Notes: generated by a model not told the origin, from the letters alone. A stretch of 64,000 nucleotides of DNA from Symsagittifera roscoffensis (GCF_963678635.1 NC_087062.1:45843758-45907757); one strand, 5' to 3'. Positions 1 to 10,106 are shown, numbered from the stretch's first letter. Translations and numbers: made by a program.

Positions 1-347
1 AAGCTCTTCTGGAAGAACTTAAAATAAAGAAATGCTGAATCAATTGCGTAAAATCTACACAAACTATCAATTCTTTATAGCTTTCGAGGAACCATTCGTC
101 GATACTTTTTTGTCAAATAGGGTTAGATTGATCTCTTTCTACTCAAAGAATCAGCAAAGTAGTAACTATAATCCAGTCGAGCAATCATGATCCGGTGTTC
201 TCCTTTACCATTGCTTGAGGCTGAGTTAATAATTGCAAAAGAGTATTTTGTTAGTTGAGGTACTGTATCAGAAGGGTATGATCCCATGTACTTGATCCTG
301 AGCTGGGGAAATCTTTCAAACGTTTGCAGAAGTGAAAAATTATCCAT
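1..347 (-). pseudogene. Adenovirus-type cysteine protease, copy 1, cut by window edge
   Basis: In Polintons this enzyme is thought to mature the capsid. Starting at ATG 345-347, the N-terminal part reads MDNFSLLQTF and then contains a GEH motif holding the likely catalytic histidine, followed by YYFADSLSRKRS. A frameshift follows near 123. In the next frame the region around the catalytic cysteine can be seen as DSLCRFYA, after an in-frame stop. The C-terminus lies outside the window. The same gene occurs at 19256-19654 and 25112-25510. The assignment rests on the spacing of the His and Cys motifs and on the Polinton neighbours. Confidence 0.72.
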
Positions 348-433
348 CTTTTAATTGTAGGCTGATTTACATCTAAAAACAAAGAAATTGATAGTTTGAT
401 AGTATACTTTAGGATAAAAAAAAAGAAAGACTA

Positions 434-646
434 ATGACTTACACGCATTTAGGAATTGAATCACTAAATTGCCATACACAAGCCTTATGTGGTGGGCAAA
501 AGTTATTGAACACTGTTTTACAGTCTAGTTTGAAGAAATGTCTCGATTTTTCAATTAAACAACTTTCATTCTCTTTTTCTTCTGGAGTTTTAGCTCTGAA
601 GAAAAATAAAAATGATAGTACAGAGACAATAACGATGGAAAGTCCC
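434..646 (+). pseudogene. Small conserved ORF split by the retrotransposon
   Basis: The reading frame starts MTYTHLGIESLNCHTQALC and is serine- and lysine-rich. The LTR interrupts it after 646, so the frame runs into the LTR and stops at 661. The intact equivalent is at 25596-25832 in copy 3. It lies between the protease and major capsid genes, in the opposite orientation. I do not recognise the product. The frame is kept open in both copies, but it could still be chance in a short stretch. Confidence 0.35.
642..646. repeat. Target-site duplication of the LTR element, left copy (GTCCC)
   Basis: GTCCC precedes the 5' LTR and recurs at 7770-7774 right after the 3' LTR. Five bases is usual for Ty3/gypsy integrases. 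The empty site is visible in copy 3 near 25804, where the flanks are joined with no insert. Confidence 0.95.
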
Positions 647-905
647 TGTGGTACCGTGTAGTACTGCTGCCACAGTAACCTCTGAGAATAGTGCTATTAA
701 TTATTCTGTTATGTATTGTTATTACTATTCAAGGCCGTTCATGCAGGCCAAGCGCAATAGTCATTTAGGACATTGCTGTTGAGATAGAGACATGAAAAGA
801 CAAGCATGATCTCAGATCTAAATTAAGACAAAGTTAGCAGTCTAAATTAAAACGTTTTACTTATTCTGTTTTACAATTACTTGAGTAAATCCAACAGTTA
901 TCACA
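647..905 (+). repeat. 5' LTR
   Basis: This 259-bp direct repeat begins TG and ends CA. It appears identical to 7511-7769. It should contain the promoter and the start of the transcript. No convincing TATA box is evident. The last base, A905, forms the first base of the Gag-Pol ATG. Confidence 0.95.
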
Positions 906-3900
906 TGGCGCAGCCAGCAGGATTTCTGTCCCAAGACAACAGAACGGACATGGGGATTCCAGTATTTTGGACAACCGCGAACTCTGACCCTCCCTGGAAT
1001 TTTAGGATATGGCTAGATCAATTTTTTTTGGCTGTAACCGTGAAGGAGAGTGTGGACCCGGAACTTTTGTTACAAGAACCAAAAGAAGTTCTGTTAGAAC
1101 AGTTACCAAGACCCGAAACTCCAAGGGAAAACGAAAATGCACAAGCGATTGCTGATAGAGAAGCCAGAGACCAACTAGCTAGAGATAAAATTAACCTGGA
1201 AAATGAAGAAAGAAGAGCTAGAGGTCCAAAGGTTGGTCACAACGTATACTACAACGAGGTACAGAAAAGAGTCGCTTCCAGACTATTCCTGGCGTTGGGT
1301 ACAGAAGGTAAGAAGAAATTCGTCCAAAAGAACCCCCACGTGGAAGTGTCAAAGTTAGAATTTCGAGAGATGGTGGCCTTGGCGAAAGTGTCATTTGACA
1401 AATCACAGAGCGTTACATATGAACGTTATAAACTATTCAATCGATCACAAGAAACTGGAGAGACACTCGAGGCATTTCATGCAGCACTAACTGCACAAGC
1501 AGCAAAAGCTGAGCTAGGAACACTGGAGGATCAATTAGTGCGGGACCTATTCATCTCGAAAATGAAGAATGTGGTATTACAAGACACATTGACATTTGAA
1601 ACATTTTCACCGGAAGAAGTACTGAAAAGAGCGTTAAAGTTTGAACAAAGTAAACAGACAACACAGGCGTTTCAGAAAACTAACGCAACAACTGCAAGTA
1701 CAGTTCAGATAAATGGGGCAGCGAAGATAAAACAAGAACCCATAATGAGTATCGGTAACAAGAATGCTAGCGGAAGAAGACAAGCAAACAGTGGGTATAG
1801 AAAGAAATTTGCAGACAGAAAGGAGGGGAGAAGTTTTGCAGATTCAAAGACGTGTACCCGATGTGGTCGAATATTCGGAGAAGGACATCTGAAGAAATGC
1901 CCGGCCATGGGTAAAACATGTAAGAATTGTTCTAAACCACCGAACCATTTCGCTAAAATGTGTAAATCACAACAAGTGAATGAGATTGCAGAAAAATCAT
2001 CAAGCTCAGATGAAGAGTGTAACCTGATTCAGTCATTCGAATCGTGTGAGGAATTCGAAATTATGTCGATCGAATCAGAACTATCTTCGCTGGAAGAAAT
2101 TGATGAATATATAAAAGGGCAATCGAATAAAAACAAAGAATCCGACAAGCACAGAAAGGATGTACAGAAGGTTGACATCAGAAGAAATACCCGATCGAAA
2201 CAAATAAGGTCACTAAAGGCTCTGGTGAGAATCGATCATCAGATCATAAATATGACCATTGATACGGGTAGTCCAGTATCTTTCTTGAACTGGGCGACTG
2301 CAAAGATGATTCTAGAATCCTCGAAAAATACCAAGTTTATTCCACGGGAGAATCTCAATTTGACTACAAAATTTGTAGACTACAACAAGCAGCCGATTAA
2401 CATACTGGGTGCAATCACCACGAACATCCGTTCGGCGGGGTGGGAAGTGGTGGGAGCATCGTTCTTAATCACAGAAAGACGCACACGGTGTATTTTGGGG
2501 CTGGATTTACAGAGCAAAGTGGGAATACACACAACACAGAAGTTGGCACCAAAAGAAAAGACGAGGTTTGATGTCTTACTGTGCGAACAGTCAGAAGGTT
2601 GGAAAAACAAATTTTACAGTAAATTTAGGAATCTTTTCGATCGTCAAGGGTGCTCAAAAAATCATGTGGTTAGCACAAAGTTCAAGTACCCACTCTGCCC
2701 TTTACAAGAAAAGGGGAGACGCATTCCGATACACATACAAGAGAAAGTGTACGAGGAAATGGAAAAACTGTTAAAAGAAGGGCATATAGAACGATTAGAC
2801 AAATGCACTAGTTATTGTTTTATAGCACCTATTGTAATAACAGTGAAAAAAGATGATTCCATAAAATTGGCGCTCGACGCCAAACCTATCAATAGACAAT
2901 TGTTTAAAAACAAATATCAAATGCCAAATGTGGATGAATTGATAGACGGTGTTAGCCAAATTGTCACAGCGAACACAAACGGGAAACTGCATTTCTCAGT
3001 ACCAGATTTGAAGTACGCGTACAGTCAATTAAAGTTGACTGCAGAGACAGCGAAACAATGCAATTTCAACATCATAGGTGGGCAAGCCACTGGTACATAC
3101 AGATTCTTAACAGGGTTTTATGGTTTGGCAGACATGCCAGCAGAGTTTCAAAAAGCTATGGACAGAACATTAAATCATGCGGAAAACACGTTCTGTTTTC
3201 TTGATGATATACTACTTGTATCAAAAGGGAGTGAACAAGAACATGAAGAATTGATTATGAATGTCCTAAAAAAGCTAGATAAAGAGAATTTGGCATTAAA
3301 ACTGTCGAAATGTGAATTTTTTCAACAGGAAGTGAATTGGTTGGGGCATAAGTTATCGTCGGACGGAATCTCTCCTAAAATCACAAAAACAGAAGCGATC
3401 CTAAAACTTAGCCCGCCAACATCACTGAAACAACTTAGATCATTTCTAGGCAGTATAAATCATCTGGCCAAGTTCATCCCAAATGCGGCTACGCTAACAG
3501 AAAAATTGAGACCACTATTACGCGAAGAAAATGAGAAAAAGAAACTCAAAAGTGTAAAAATTCAAGTAAAAAAATTCGAATGGAAAGAAGAACATTCGGG
3601 AATATTCGAGTCAATAAAAACAGCGGTTGCGAATATAACAAAAATTCATTATTATGACCCCAGTTTAGACACTAGGGTGAAATGTGATGCCAGTCACAGT
3701 GGGCTGGGCGCATCGCTAGAACAACAAAACGCTGAGGGGGAGTGGATACCAATCGCATTCGCTTCCAGGTACCTAAATACACAAGAAAAAAAATATTCCA
3801 CAAATGAGCTTGAACTGCTTGCAGTTGTATGGTCGGTTGATCGATTTAAACACTATTTATTAGGCAAGGAGTTCGTAATCGCTACAGATCACAAAGCGCT

Positions 3901-6900
3901 AGTCTCTGCTTTGGATGAAAATAAATCAAATAAAACGTATCAATCTAGATTAACTAGATGGGTAGACAGACTATTACCTTACCAATTTAAGGTTGTTCAT
4001 TTACCAGGAAAAGATATGGGTATAGTAGATTATCTTTCTCGAAATCCAAAGGGGGAACCCTGGCCGGAGTCAGTATTGGATGAAAAATTCGTAGTTACAT
4101 CAATCGAAAGTTTCCATAAAGCTCTCGACTGTTTAAACAGTCGGATAAATGATCAGTATAGGCTCGACCGGAACGAAAACGTTCTAGAATATTCTAGAAT
4201 TGATCAAAATATGTCGATTAAGAACACGTCATCTACCCGTTGCTATAGCAACCAAAACGGTCCAAAATGGACAAAGCACGACCGGAACGAAAGAAATGAA
4301 GATTCGCGTTCGTTTCAACGAGAAAAGCGCGAAAATCCAAAAATCAGTATATCTCAAAATCGTCAGCGGATACAGTCGGTTCAGTCATTAGAAAAAACCA
4401 GCAAATTCTTAAATCAGAAATCGAGAAAAATGCAATCAGACGAATTGAATAATAGCGGAAAAGAGAAAAAGCATGTCAGGATCCAGGAGAGAAATAACAA
4501 CAATACCTTGAGAGAAGAAGTGACAACAACGTTTCACAGGACTAGGATGATACGACCACACATATCAGAATCAGAGGATTCGGACTTGGAACAAACAACA
4601 CAGGCGAGGTGGTATTTGCCAAACACCCAAAGTGGACAATCAACGTCAACTGCTCAAGCAGTCAGCCCAGGAAAAAAAGGACCATCGACCTCAACTGTTT
4701 CAACAGCTCAATCAAAAATAGTCTCATTCTGGGAACTGGTGGGCTCAGGAAGGAGTACAGAACCCCCATTTGTAGCAATGGAGTTAGAGGCTACCTCGGG
4801 GATACAAAACCCGAAATCACCAGGTCTGTCCACTTCCGGAGACGAAGCAGAAGTGGGACAAATCGTCGAAGTCGATTTAACTCTGGATAGTGACGACCGG
4901 GATTACAGTTCAGGAACGGAGACTTGTGTAATCACACCAGAAAAAACAAGACACAATTCACGAAAATCTGAGTACAAACGGGGGGAACAGTTAATGGAGT
5001 CAGATAACCCACTTTCACTCGTCAAATTATTTGACAAAAGTCTTCTTGCAGAACTAGTGTCGGAAGATACCTGGATGGACCGGCTAAGAAGAGTAGTCGA
5101 ACGAAATGACAGACATGGTTTCGAGCTCATGGGACCCTACACAAATCCTCTGTGGCACCAGATGTCGGTGGTAGACGATTGCCTTCTAGTAGACAATCGT
5201 TTGGCCGTGCCCGAAAAGTTGAGACAAGCAGTGCTCCGACGACTTCATCAAGGTCATCCTGGACAGGAAGCAATGTTGGAGGTCTCAAACTACCTGTGGT
5301 GGCCGCATATGCATAAAGACATAGTCAATATGGCCGAAGAGTGTAGAAGCTGTACTCGTTATGGTAAGAACGCTAAATACTTAATTCCCAAAAATTCGAC
5401 TAAACCACTCCCACTGTTGTCACAGCCAGGTCAAGAACTACAATTAGATTATGCGGGCCCACTTGAAGATCATAAGGGGAAGAAGATATACTTATTAGTC
5501 GCTATTGATAGATACTCAAAATTTCCATCAGTCAAAGTAACAAAATCTACAGGGGGAAAATCAACAATAAAATTTCTCCGTACTTACATAGACACTCATG
5601 GAATACCGGAATCAATTAAAACGGACCAATTTTCGGGGTTCAAAGGGAAAGCTATGAAAAAATTTTGCACCGAAAATAACATCGAACAAAAATTCTGTCC
5701 AGTCGGGGATCACCGAGGATGCGGCTTGGTCGAACGAACAATACAAACCATTAAAAGAAGATTGGGGGTAATGCTTCTCGACGAGAAAGTACAATCGATT
5801 AAATTATGTTTGAGTACAATAATTAGGGACCTAAGATGGAATAAACAGAAATCAATAAAAGTGTCCCCGTTCGAAGCACACTTTGGCCGATTACCGAAAA
5901 CGGAATTTAAGATTGTAAGGGATAAATTTTTGATGGATTCTGATCGTTTAGATAAAGAACACTTGGAGAGATCGGCACTAACAGCATCACAGCTGAAAAG
6001 GCGAATAGATCAGTCGAGGGAGAATGTTAAAATCATTCGCAAAGGACGAAATAGCAGGGATACAAGCCCTTTGTTTCGACACGACACGGTGATAGCAAAA
6101 GAGAGGGCCACAGCTAAAGAACTCAAACAACTTCTAGAGGCAAACGCTAAGTGGAATGCCACCAGACGGGACCTCTCAGACAGCGAATTACGCCGGGTCG
6201 TAGATGAAACCAGTACGATAAATCCCGAACTGAGGAAAGAACTTCTATACTCATGGGAACGTGGATTCATTGAAGACAAACAAACCAAATCAAAGGAGGA
6301 TTTGTCTGGAAGTTTCCTTCGGAAATACGAACAAAGGAAGAGCGGGAAGGCCCTGACAATACCCTTAAAATCCAAGATAGTATCAGCGACACCATCGACC
6401 ATCAAAACGGCTGCGGGTGCAGTATATAGAAAAAGCGACATTGCGCGATCTAAACTGTCCACACAGCCCAAAGTCTATAGTGCAGAGAAGAAAAGGAGCC
6501 CAACCGGAGAGGAACCGAGAAGTAAACAACAAAAAACAGGAACACTCCCAGTACAGGAAGACAGCGATTCTGCCGAAGAACATGACGCGAAAGACCGGGG
6601 GCTGCAAGACGAAAATCTAGAAGATAGTCAGCTAAAAGAAAAGTTCCAAAACTCACCGAGCGTAGTCACATCAAGAGACACAAGAACCGGCGGAGGCCTT
6701 AACTTAGGAGGTAAACGGGAAAAACCGAACAGAGCAGGACCGATAGTCCAGAACAAAAAACCGACAAGGGGCAAAACACAAGAATCAGGAACGACGAAAG
6801 CTGCCAAAACAGTTACTAAACAACGTGATACGAGTAACGAGGCAGTATACATACCGTCGTCGACACCAAAGGAAGCTCCTACTACCAAGAAGATCACAAA

Positions 6901-7414
6901 ACAGACAAGTGAAAAAGAAATTCTGGACACATTTCAAAACAATAACATGACATCTCAAGAATGGGAAGATGTAACAAATCAAGTGTTGACTCGCGGAGTC
7001 CAGAAAGAAGCCGAGAAACTAATGTCACGACAAATGGACCCAGTAGATTATTCCACACCAGGATTTGCGGACGAATCCGATAAGGAGGAAGACACCACGA
7101 CAGTCAGACGGAGTAATAGACAAACTAAAAACCAGGGACCGAAGAGGTATGGCAGTCCCGTATCACACTCGATAAAACTGATTGGTTGTGAGGACGATGT
7201 CACCGAGTTGAACCTGGCAGCCCTTCAGGCCTATAGATTGCGACTAGCGAAGTTAAACATAAACACCAAGGAAGCGTCGGAAACTAACACGTTTGACAGG
7301 CTAGAGAGACACCTTTTCAAGAGAAAGTTTGGTGCTACGTCACTGGACGAGGCGGGATCATGGAACGTCGCAAGAAACAAAGAAGAAGTTTTAAAGAAAA
7401 TAACAAAAGACTAA
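905..7414 (+). CDS. gag-pol: Gag-Pol polyprotein, Ty3/gypsy type
   Basis: One uninterrupted 2169-residue frame encodes the structural and enzymatic proteins of the retrotransposon. I start it at ATG 905, which spans the LTR/PBS junction and gives MAQPAGFL; the next ATG is at 950. A Gag capsid region covers about residues 1-300. Two zinc knuckles follow (residues 317-353, CX2CX7HX3C and CX2CX5HX4C). The aspartic protease has DTGS at 453. Reverse transcriptase has FLDD at 765 in place of the commoner YxDD. RNase H has its DAS motif at 928. The integrase has HX3H near 1448 with CX2C beyond, then D1515, D1574 and E1610, an exact DD35E spacing. Between RNase H and integrase is a charged linker of several hundred residues with a SUMO-interaction-like VDLTLDSDD at 1323. 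After the integrase come about 500 charged residues with no chromodomain that I can see. Gag and Pol are fused without a frameshift. The two-knuckle Gag recalls Mag-like clades. Confidence 0.95.
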   Translation: MAQPAGFLSQDNRTDMGIPVFWTTANSDPPWNFRIWLDQFFLAVTVKESVDPELLLQEPKEVLLEQLPRPETPRENENAQAIADREARDQLARDKINLENEERRARGPKVGHNVYYNEVQKRVASRLFLALGTEGKKKFVQKNPHVEVSKLEFREMVALAKVSFDKSQSVTYERYKLFNRSQETGETLEAFHAALTAQAAKAELGTLEDQLVRDLFISKMKNVVLQDTLTFETFSPEEVLKRALKFEQSKQTTQAFQKTNATTASTVQINGAAKIKQEPIMSIGNKNASGRRQANSGYRKKFADRKEGRSFADSKTCTRCGRIFGEGHLKKCPAMGKTCKNCSKPPNHFAKMCKSQQVNEIAEKSSSSDEECNLIQSFESCEEFEIMSIESELSSLEEIDEYIKGQSNKNKESDKHRKDVQKVDIRRNTRSKQIRSLKALVRIDHQIINMTIDTGSPVSFLNWATAKMILESSKNTKFIPRENLNLTTKFVDYNKQPINILGAITTNIRSAGWEVVGASFLITERRTRCILGLDLQSKVGIHTTQKLAPKEKTRFDVLLCEQSEGWKNKFYSKFRNLFDRQGCSKNHVVSTKFKYPLCPLQEKGRRIPIHIQEKVYEEMEKLLKEGHIERLDKCTSYCFIAPIVITVKKDDSIKLALDAKPINRQLFKNKYQMPNVDELIDGVSQIVTANTNGKLHFSVPDLKYAYSQLKLTAETAKQCNFNIIGGQATGTYRFLTGFYGLADMPAEFQKAMDRTLNHAENTFCFLDDILLVSKGSEQEHEELIMNVLKKLDKENLALKLSKCEFFQQEVNWLGHKLSSDGISPKITKTEAILKLSPPTSLKQLRSFLGSINHLAKFIPNAATLTEKLRPLLREENEKKKLKSVKIQVKKFEWKEEHSGIFESIKTAVANITKIHYYDPSLDTRVKCDASHSGLGASLEQQNAEGEWIPIAFASRYLNTQEKKYSTNELELLAVVWSVDRFKHYLLGKEFVIATDHKALVSALDENKSNKTYQSRLTRWVDRLLPYQFKVVHLPGKDMGIVDYLSRNPKGEPWPESVLDEKFVVTSIESFHKALDCLNSRINDQYRLDRNENVLEYSRIDQNMSIKNTSSTRCYSNQNGPKWTKHDRNERNEDSRSFQREKRENPKISISQNRQRIQSVQSLEKTSKFLNQKSRKMQSDELNNSGKEKKHVRIQERNNNNTLREEVTTTFHRTRMIRPHISESEDSDLEQTTQARWYLPNTQSGQSTSTAQAVSPGKKGPSTSTVSTAQSKIVSFWELVGSGRSTEPPFVAMELEATSGIQNPKSPGLSTSGDEAEVGQIVEVDLTLDSDDRDYSSGTETCVITPEKTRHNSRKSEYKRGEQLMESDNPLSLVKLFDKSLLAELVSEDTWMDRLRRVVERNDRHGFELMGPYTNPLWHQMSVVDDCLLVDNRLAVPEKLRQAVLRRLHQGHPGQEAMLEVSNYLWWPHMHKDIVNMAEECRSCTRYGKNAKYLIPKNSTKPLPLLSQPGQELQLDYAGPLEDHKGKKIYLLVAIDRYSKFPSVKVTKSTGGKSTIKFLRTYIDTHGIPESIKTDQFSGFKGKAMKKFCTENNIEQKFCPVGDHRGCGLVERTIQTIKRRLGVMLLDEKVQSIKLCLSTIIRDLRWNKQKSIKVSPFEAHFGRLPKTEFKIVRDKFLMDSDRLDKEHLERSALTASQLKRRIDQSRENVKIIRKGRNSRDTSPLFRHDTVIAKERATAKELKQLLEANAKWNATRRDLSDSELRRVVDETSTINPELRKELLYSWERGFIEDKQTKSKEDLSGSFLRKYEQRKSGKALTIPLKSKIVSATPSTIKTAAGAVYRKSDIARSKLSTQPKVYSAEKKRSPTGEEPRSKQQKTGTLPVQEDSDSAEEHDAKDRGLQDENLEDSQLKEKFQNSPSVVTSRDTRTGGGLNLGGKREKPNRAGPIVQNKKPTRGKTQESGTTKAAKTVTKQRDTSNEAVYIPSSTPKEAPTTKKITKQTSEKEILDTFQNNNMTSQEWEDVTNQVLTRGVQKEAEKLMSRQMDPVDYSTPGFADESDKEEDTTTVRRSNRQTKNQGPKRYGSPVSHSIKLIGCEDDVTELNLAALQAYRLRLAKLNINTKEASETNTFDRLERHLFKRKFGATSLDEAGSWNVARNKEEVLKKITKD
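906..924 (+). promoter_or_regulatory. Primer-binding site, probably for a serine tRNA
   Basis: The site follows the 5' LTR directly and begins TGGCGCAGCC. Its complement has the layout of a tRNA 3' end: CCA, discriminator G, acceptor strand TGGCTGC, T-stem strand CCTGC and the start of a T-loop. The T-arm implied (GCAGG/CCTGC) and G73 resemble eukaryotic serine tRNAs. The tRNA identity is an inference. Confidence 0.75.
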
Positions 7415-7510
7415 GGAAAAGGAGAACAATTTTCTGTAAACTTTGAACAACTCGTATTATTTATAAAATTTCATAAAGTATTATATAAAATTTTGTTGTT
7501 GTCAGGGGAA
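7415..7510 (+). promoter_or_regulatory. 3' untranslated leader into LTR with polypurine tract
   Basis: About 90 AT-rich bases separate the Gag-Pol stop from the 3' LTR. The last eight, CAGGGGAA at 7503-7510, are a short polypurine tract abutting the LTR, where second-strand DNA synthesis would be primed. Confidence 0.7.
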
Positions 7511-7769
7511 TGTGGTACCGTGTAGTACTGCTGCCACAGTAACCTCTGAGAATAGTGCTATTAATTATTCTGTTATGTATTGTTATTACTATTCAAGGCC
7601 GTTCATGCAGGCCAAGCGCAATAGTCATTTAGGACATTGCTGTTGAGATAGAGACATGAAAAGACAAGCATGATCTCAGATCTAAATTAAGACAAAGTTA
7701 GCAGTCTAAATTAAAACGTTTTACTTATTCTGTTTTACAATTACTTGAGTAAATCCAACAGTTATCACA
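7511..7769 (+). repeat. 3' LTR
   Basis: A 259-bp copy of 647-905, identical by eye. GTCCC at 7770-7774 follows as the second target duplication, and Polinton sequence then resumes at AAAAAGGTTACAAC, matching copy 3 near 25808. Confidence 0.95.
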
Positions 7770-7792
7770 GTCCCAAAAAGGTTACAACAATT

Positions 7793-8939
7793 TCATAGAA
7801 ACCTGAAAATTCGAAAAAAATAAACATTTTTAGCGACTGTTCCGAATTTGTTAAATCGAATGTTTGATAGTCTTTCTCCCATGTTTGATGGTCTTTCCAT
7901 TACTTGCTCCAAAGGAAATTGGAAAAACATTTCTAATCTCAAGCTTTTCCACTAAGTTCTGAATAGTGCAACTGTTCAGCTGCATCCTGGGGTGAAGTCA
8001 AGTCGATAACTAAAATATAGTGATTTTGAAAATCTTCCAAAGGAAGAGCTAAAAATTCTTCGTTAAATTGCATTGCTTTCATTGTTGGAACATAGGGGCG
8101 ACAAGGAGAAGTTGTATATATTGAAATAATTGCTCTTCCTCCCCAATTAATTCTAAGCTCTCACAAGAAATGGTTGATAATTGACAAGTTTATACATTTT
8201 CATGAATAAACTGCTTTTGACGAGATGGAGTGATATAGGTTCTTGCTATAGTTTCCATGTAATTGTAATGAATGGGTTCCCTCTCCAGATTCCATTGTAA
8301 GTATTGATGATTGGGTTCAACTACTAAAATTTTTCTAGTAAACAGCAAACAATTAACAATTTTCAGACAAACATTTGGATTATCAGACAGCATGTAAAAA
8401 TTAGGTCTAGCTCGAAGTAGTTTAATTCGAACTTGTGTTTGCTTCCGGATATGCTTCCGGATATTCTTCAAAACTATATCCGTGACAAGCAATTATTCCT
8501 TTATTACTCACTGAGGACGAGTTGAATTCATTCGATATTTGTGCTTTATGAGGATATAATCCATTGGCGTTGTAAACCATTGTTTTGTTAAAAGAAATTT
8601 CAAATTAGAGAATTGAGAATGTAGTAGATTGCTTACATAAGTTGAGTAGGTTTGTGGTTCCTCATCTGAATCATCCTCTGATTTTGCTTTATGTTCTGCT
8701 TTTTCTTTTTTAAAAGCTTCAAACAATCTTTCATTGAATAGTTGAAGCTTTAAAATGAGGTGGGTATCACGCATATCCATATAAAGATTACGGTCCGTCT
8801 CAAATTCATACTCAATACTGCTTTCCTCTAGAGAAGTACTGGGAAATACTTCTTGTATAGAAGATGAAATAAATGTTTCCAAACTCCGTACCGAAAATGA
8901 CTGGTTTTCAAACTTTTTTATCGAGAAAAGGTTCTTCAA
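7793..8939 (-). pseudogene. Polinton major capsid protein (double jelly roll), copy 1
   Basis: This family forms the predicted icosahedral shell of Polintons. The N-terminal motif IEYEFETDRNLYMDMRDTHL lies near 8800 and is typical of the first strands of these capsid proteins. A central part with ARPNFYMLSDNPN and EPNHQYLQWN is at 8190-8440. The C-terminal part, with MFFQFPLEQVMERPSN, lies near 7880. Frames change at several points. Compared with copy 3, about 105 bp are missing near 8450, and the sequence GCTTCCGGATAT stands there twice in tandem. The gene belongs to the minus-strand block integrase, penton, basic protein, capsid. Not functional as it stands. Confidence 0.8.
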
Positions 8940-9232
8940 GTCCTAGGCTTGGATTTCTTTTTTCCACCTCCCAACTGTTTTCGAACTGGTTTTGCTCCAG
9001 CATGTTTTGCAAATGTTTCGAGTTTTTTCGTCCACTGACAACCTCTCCAATCTCTGGAGCAGCAATTTCGAATAAATCTGCTCCAAATTTTTTTTGCAGC
9101 TGGGACTAAAAATTTTTTAATAAAATGAATTGCAGTTCTCCCAAGAGTTTGTGCAAGAGCAATAAAACCTCTTCCATGCTGTCTTGCATGTCCACGAAAA
9201 ATGGGAATATTAGCTGAACTTTGAGCAACCAT
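8936..9232 (-). pseudogene. Small basic Polinton protein upstream of the capsid gene, copy 1
   Basis: From ATG 9230-9232 the protein is arginine- and lysine-rich, with RGHARQHGRGFIALAQTLGR near the N-terminus, then KKFLVPAAKK and a C-terminal KQLGGGKKKSK. Two compensating frame changes alter the middle compared with copy 3, which reads AAPEIGEL there. A protein of this make-up and place is usual next to Polinton capsid genes; its role is unproven, and an internal DNA-binding or capsid-lining role is only a guess. The gene lies between the penton and capsid genes. Confidence 0.5.
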
Positions 9233-9249
9233 TTCGTATGAAGTATAAA

Positions 9250-10105
9250 TCAAAAATGATTATCCGAAATCTTGCGACGCAAGAGAACAACTCGTGTAAT
9301 TCCTACGGGCACAAAAGGGTTTTTTTCACCCGTAGTATCCCTCTATTCTATTTTAATGCAGTGGAAAAAATTTTGTAATAACTTTTCAATTTTTAGATTC
9401 GTGAAGTATTGATAATTCATGTTCTGTCCTGTAGATATTATGTCTCCTTTTTCACATGAAAGGAAATGAAAGGAATACAACGAAGTAAAGGATTTTTTGT
9501 ATCACCTAATTAATTATTTTCTATATTATCACTATAAATCATTAGGGAATGTATTCTTATAATATCGTGAAAATACTGAGGATGAAGTGGACCTTCTCCT
9601 TTCATTATAACCCCAGTCTGATTTTGTTCCAAATCACAACCAAAAGTGTGACTCAAATCGGCACTTTGAATTATAAACACTGAATGATCCTCAGGTAAAT
9701 GAATGGCAATTTTTGGGTACAATTTTATCTACTGATTTATAAAATCCGTTATAATCAAATTTTTGTGCGCCTATACGTTTATCGAACGTTGTCACTCATG
9801 GCTACAACTATATTAAAAATACTTGGGTACAATCCATGTTCAATATGCATCGGTCGAATCTTTCTTTTTTCCCCAGGACTTTCTCGCCCATTTATGAAAG
9901 TGAACTTTCCCTCAGTAAAGTTTTGGTACAATAAAGCGTACGATAATTCTGAATTAGCAACCTCCCATTCTCTTTCAAGATGTATTTGTTCCGGTAGAAA
10001 ATTTGTAAAAGAACTAAGACTATTATTCGGATAACAATTGAAAGAAGCATTAGAAACTAGCTCAACAGTAAAAGAATTCGTGACAACTGATCGATAGAAA
10101 CTCAA
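9250..10105 (-). pseudogene. Polinton minor capsid (penton, single jelly roll) protein, copy 1
   Basis: This is the predicted vertex protein of Polinton particles. The start region reads SFYRSVVTNSF, followed by LSSFTNFLPEQIHLEREWEV, which is characteristic of the family. A second segment at 9510-9722 contains DLSHTFGCD and RIHSLMIYSD. The C-terminus, with PFVPVGITRVVLL, ends at 9250. Frameshifts near 9770 and 9500 break the frame. The N-terminal codon reads TTG, whereas copy 3 has ATG at 28189-28191. The start overlaps the end of the integrase gene, which suggests tightly packed genes. Confidence 0.7.
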
Positions 10106-10106
10106 T

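Larger units (their letters stand above)
647..7769 (+). mobile_element. Full-length Ty3/gypsy (Metaviridae) LTR retrotransposon
   Basis: The element is 7123 bp long and carries, in order: a 259-bp LTR, a primer-binding site, one long Gag-Pol frame, a short purine tract and a second LTR. The LTRs start TGTGGTACC, end GTTATCACA, and read as identical base for base. A 5-bp target duplication flanks it. Identical LTRs and an unbroken frame of more than 6.5 kb indicate a very recent insertion that may still be competent. It sits inside decayed Polinton copy 1, between the small ORF and the capsid gene, in the orientation opposite to the capsid gene. There is no separate env frame. Confidence 0.96.

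Noticed and set aside
6010-6930. Several minus-strand ORFs up to 153 residues opposite the Gag-Pol tail
   Set aside because: Shadows of the real plus-strand frame, caused by its codon composition.
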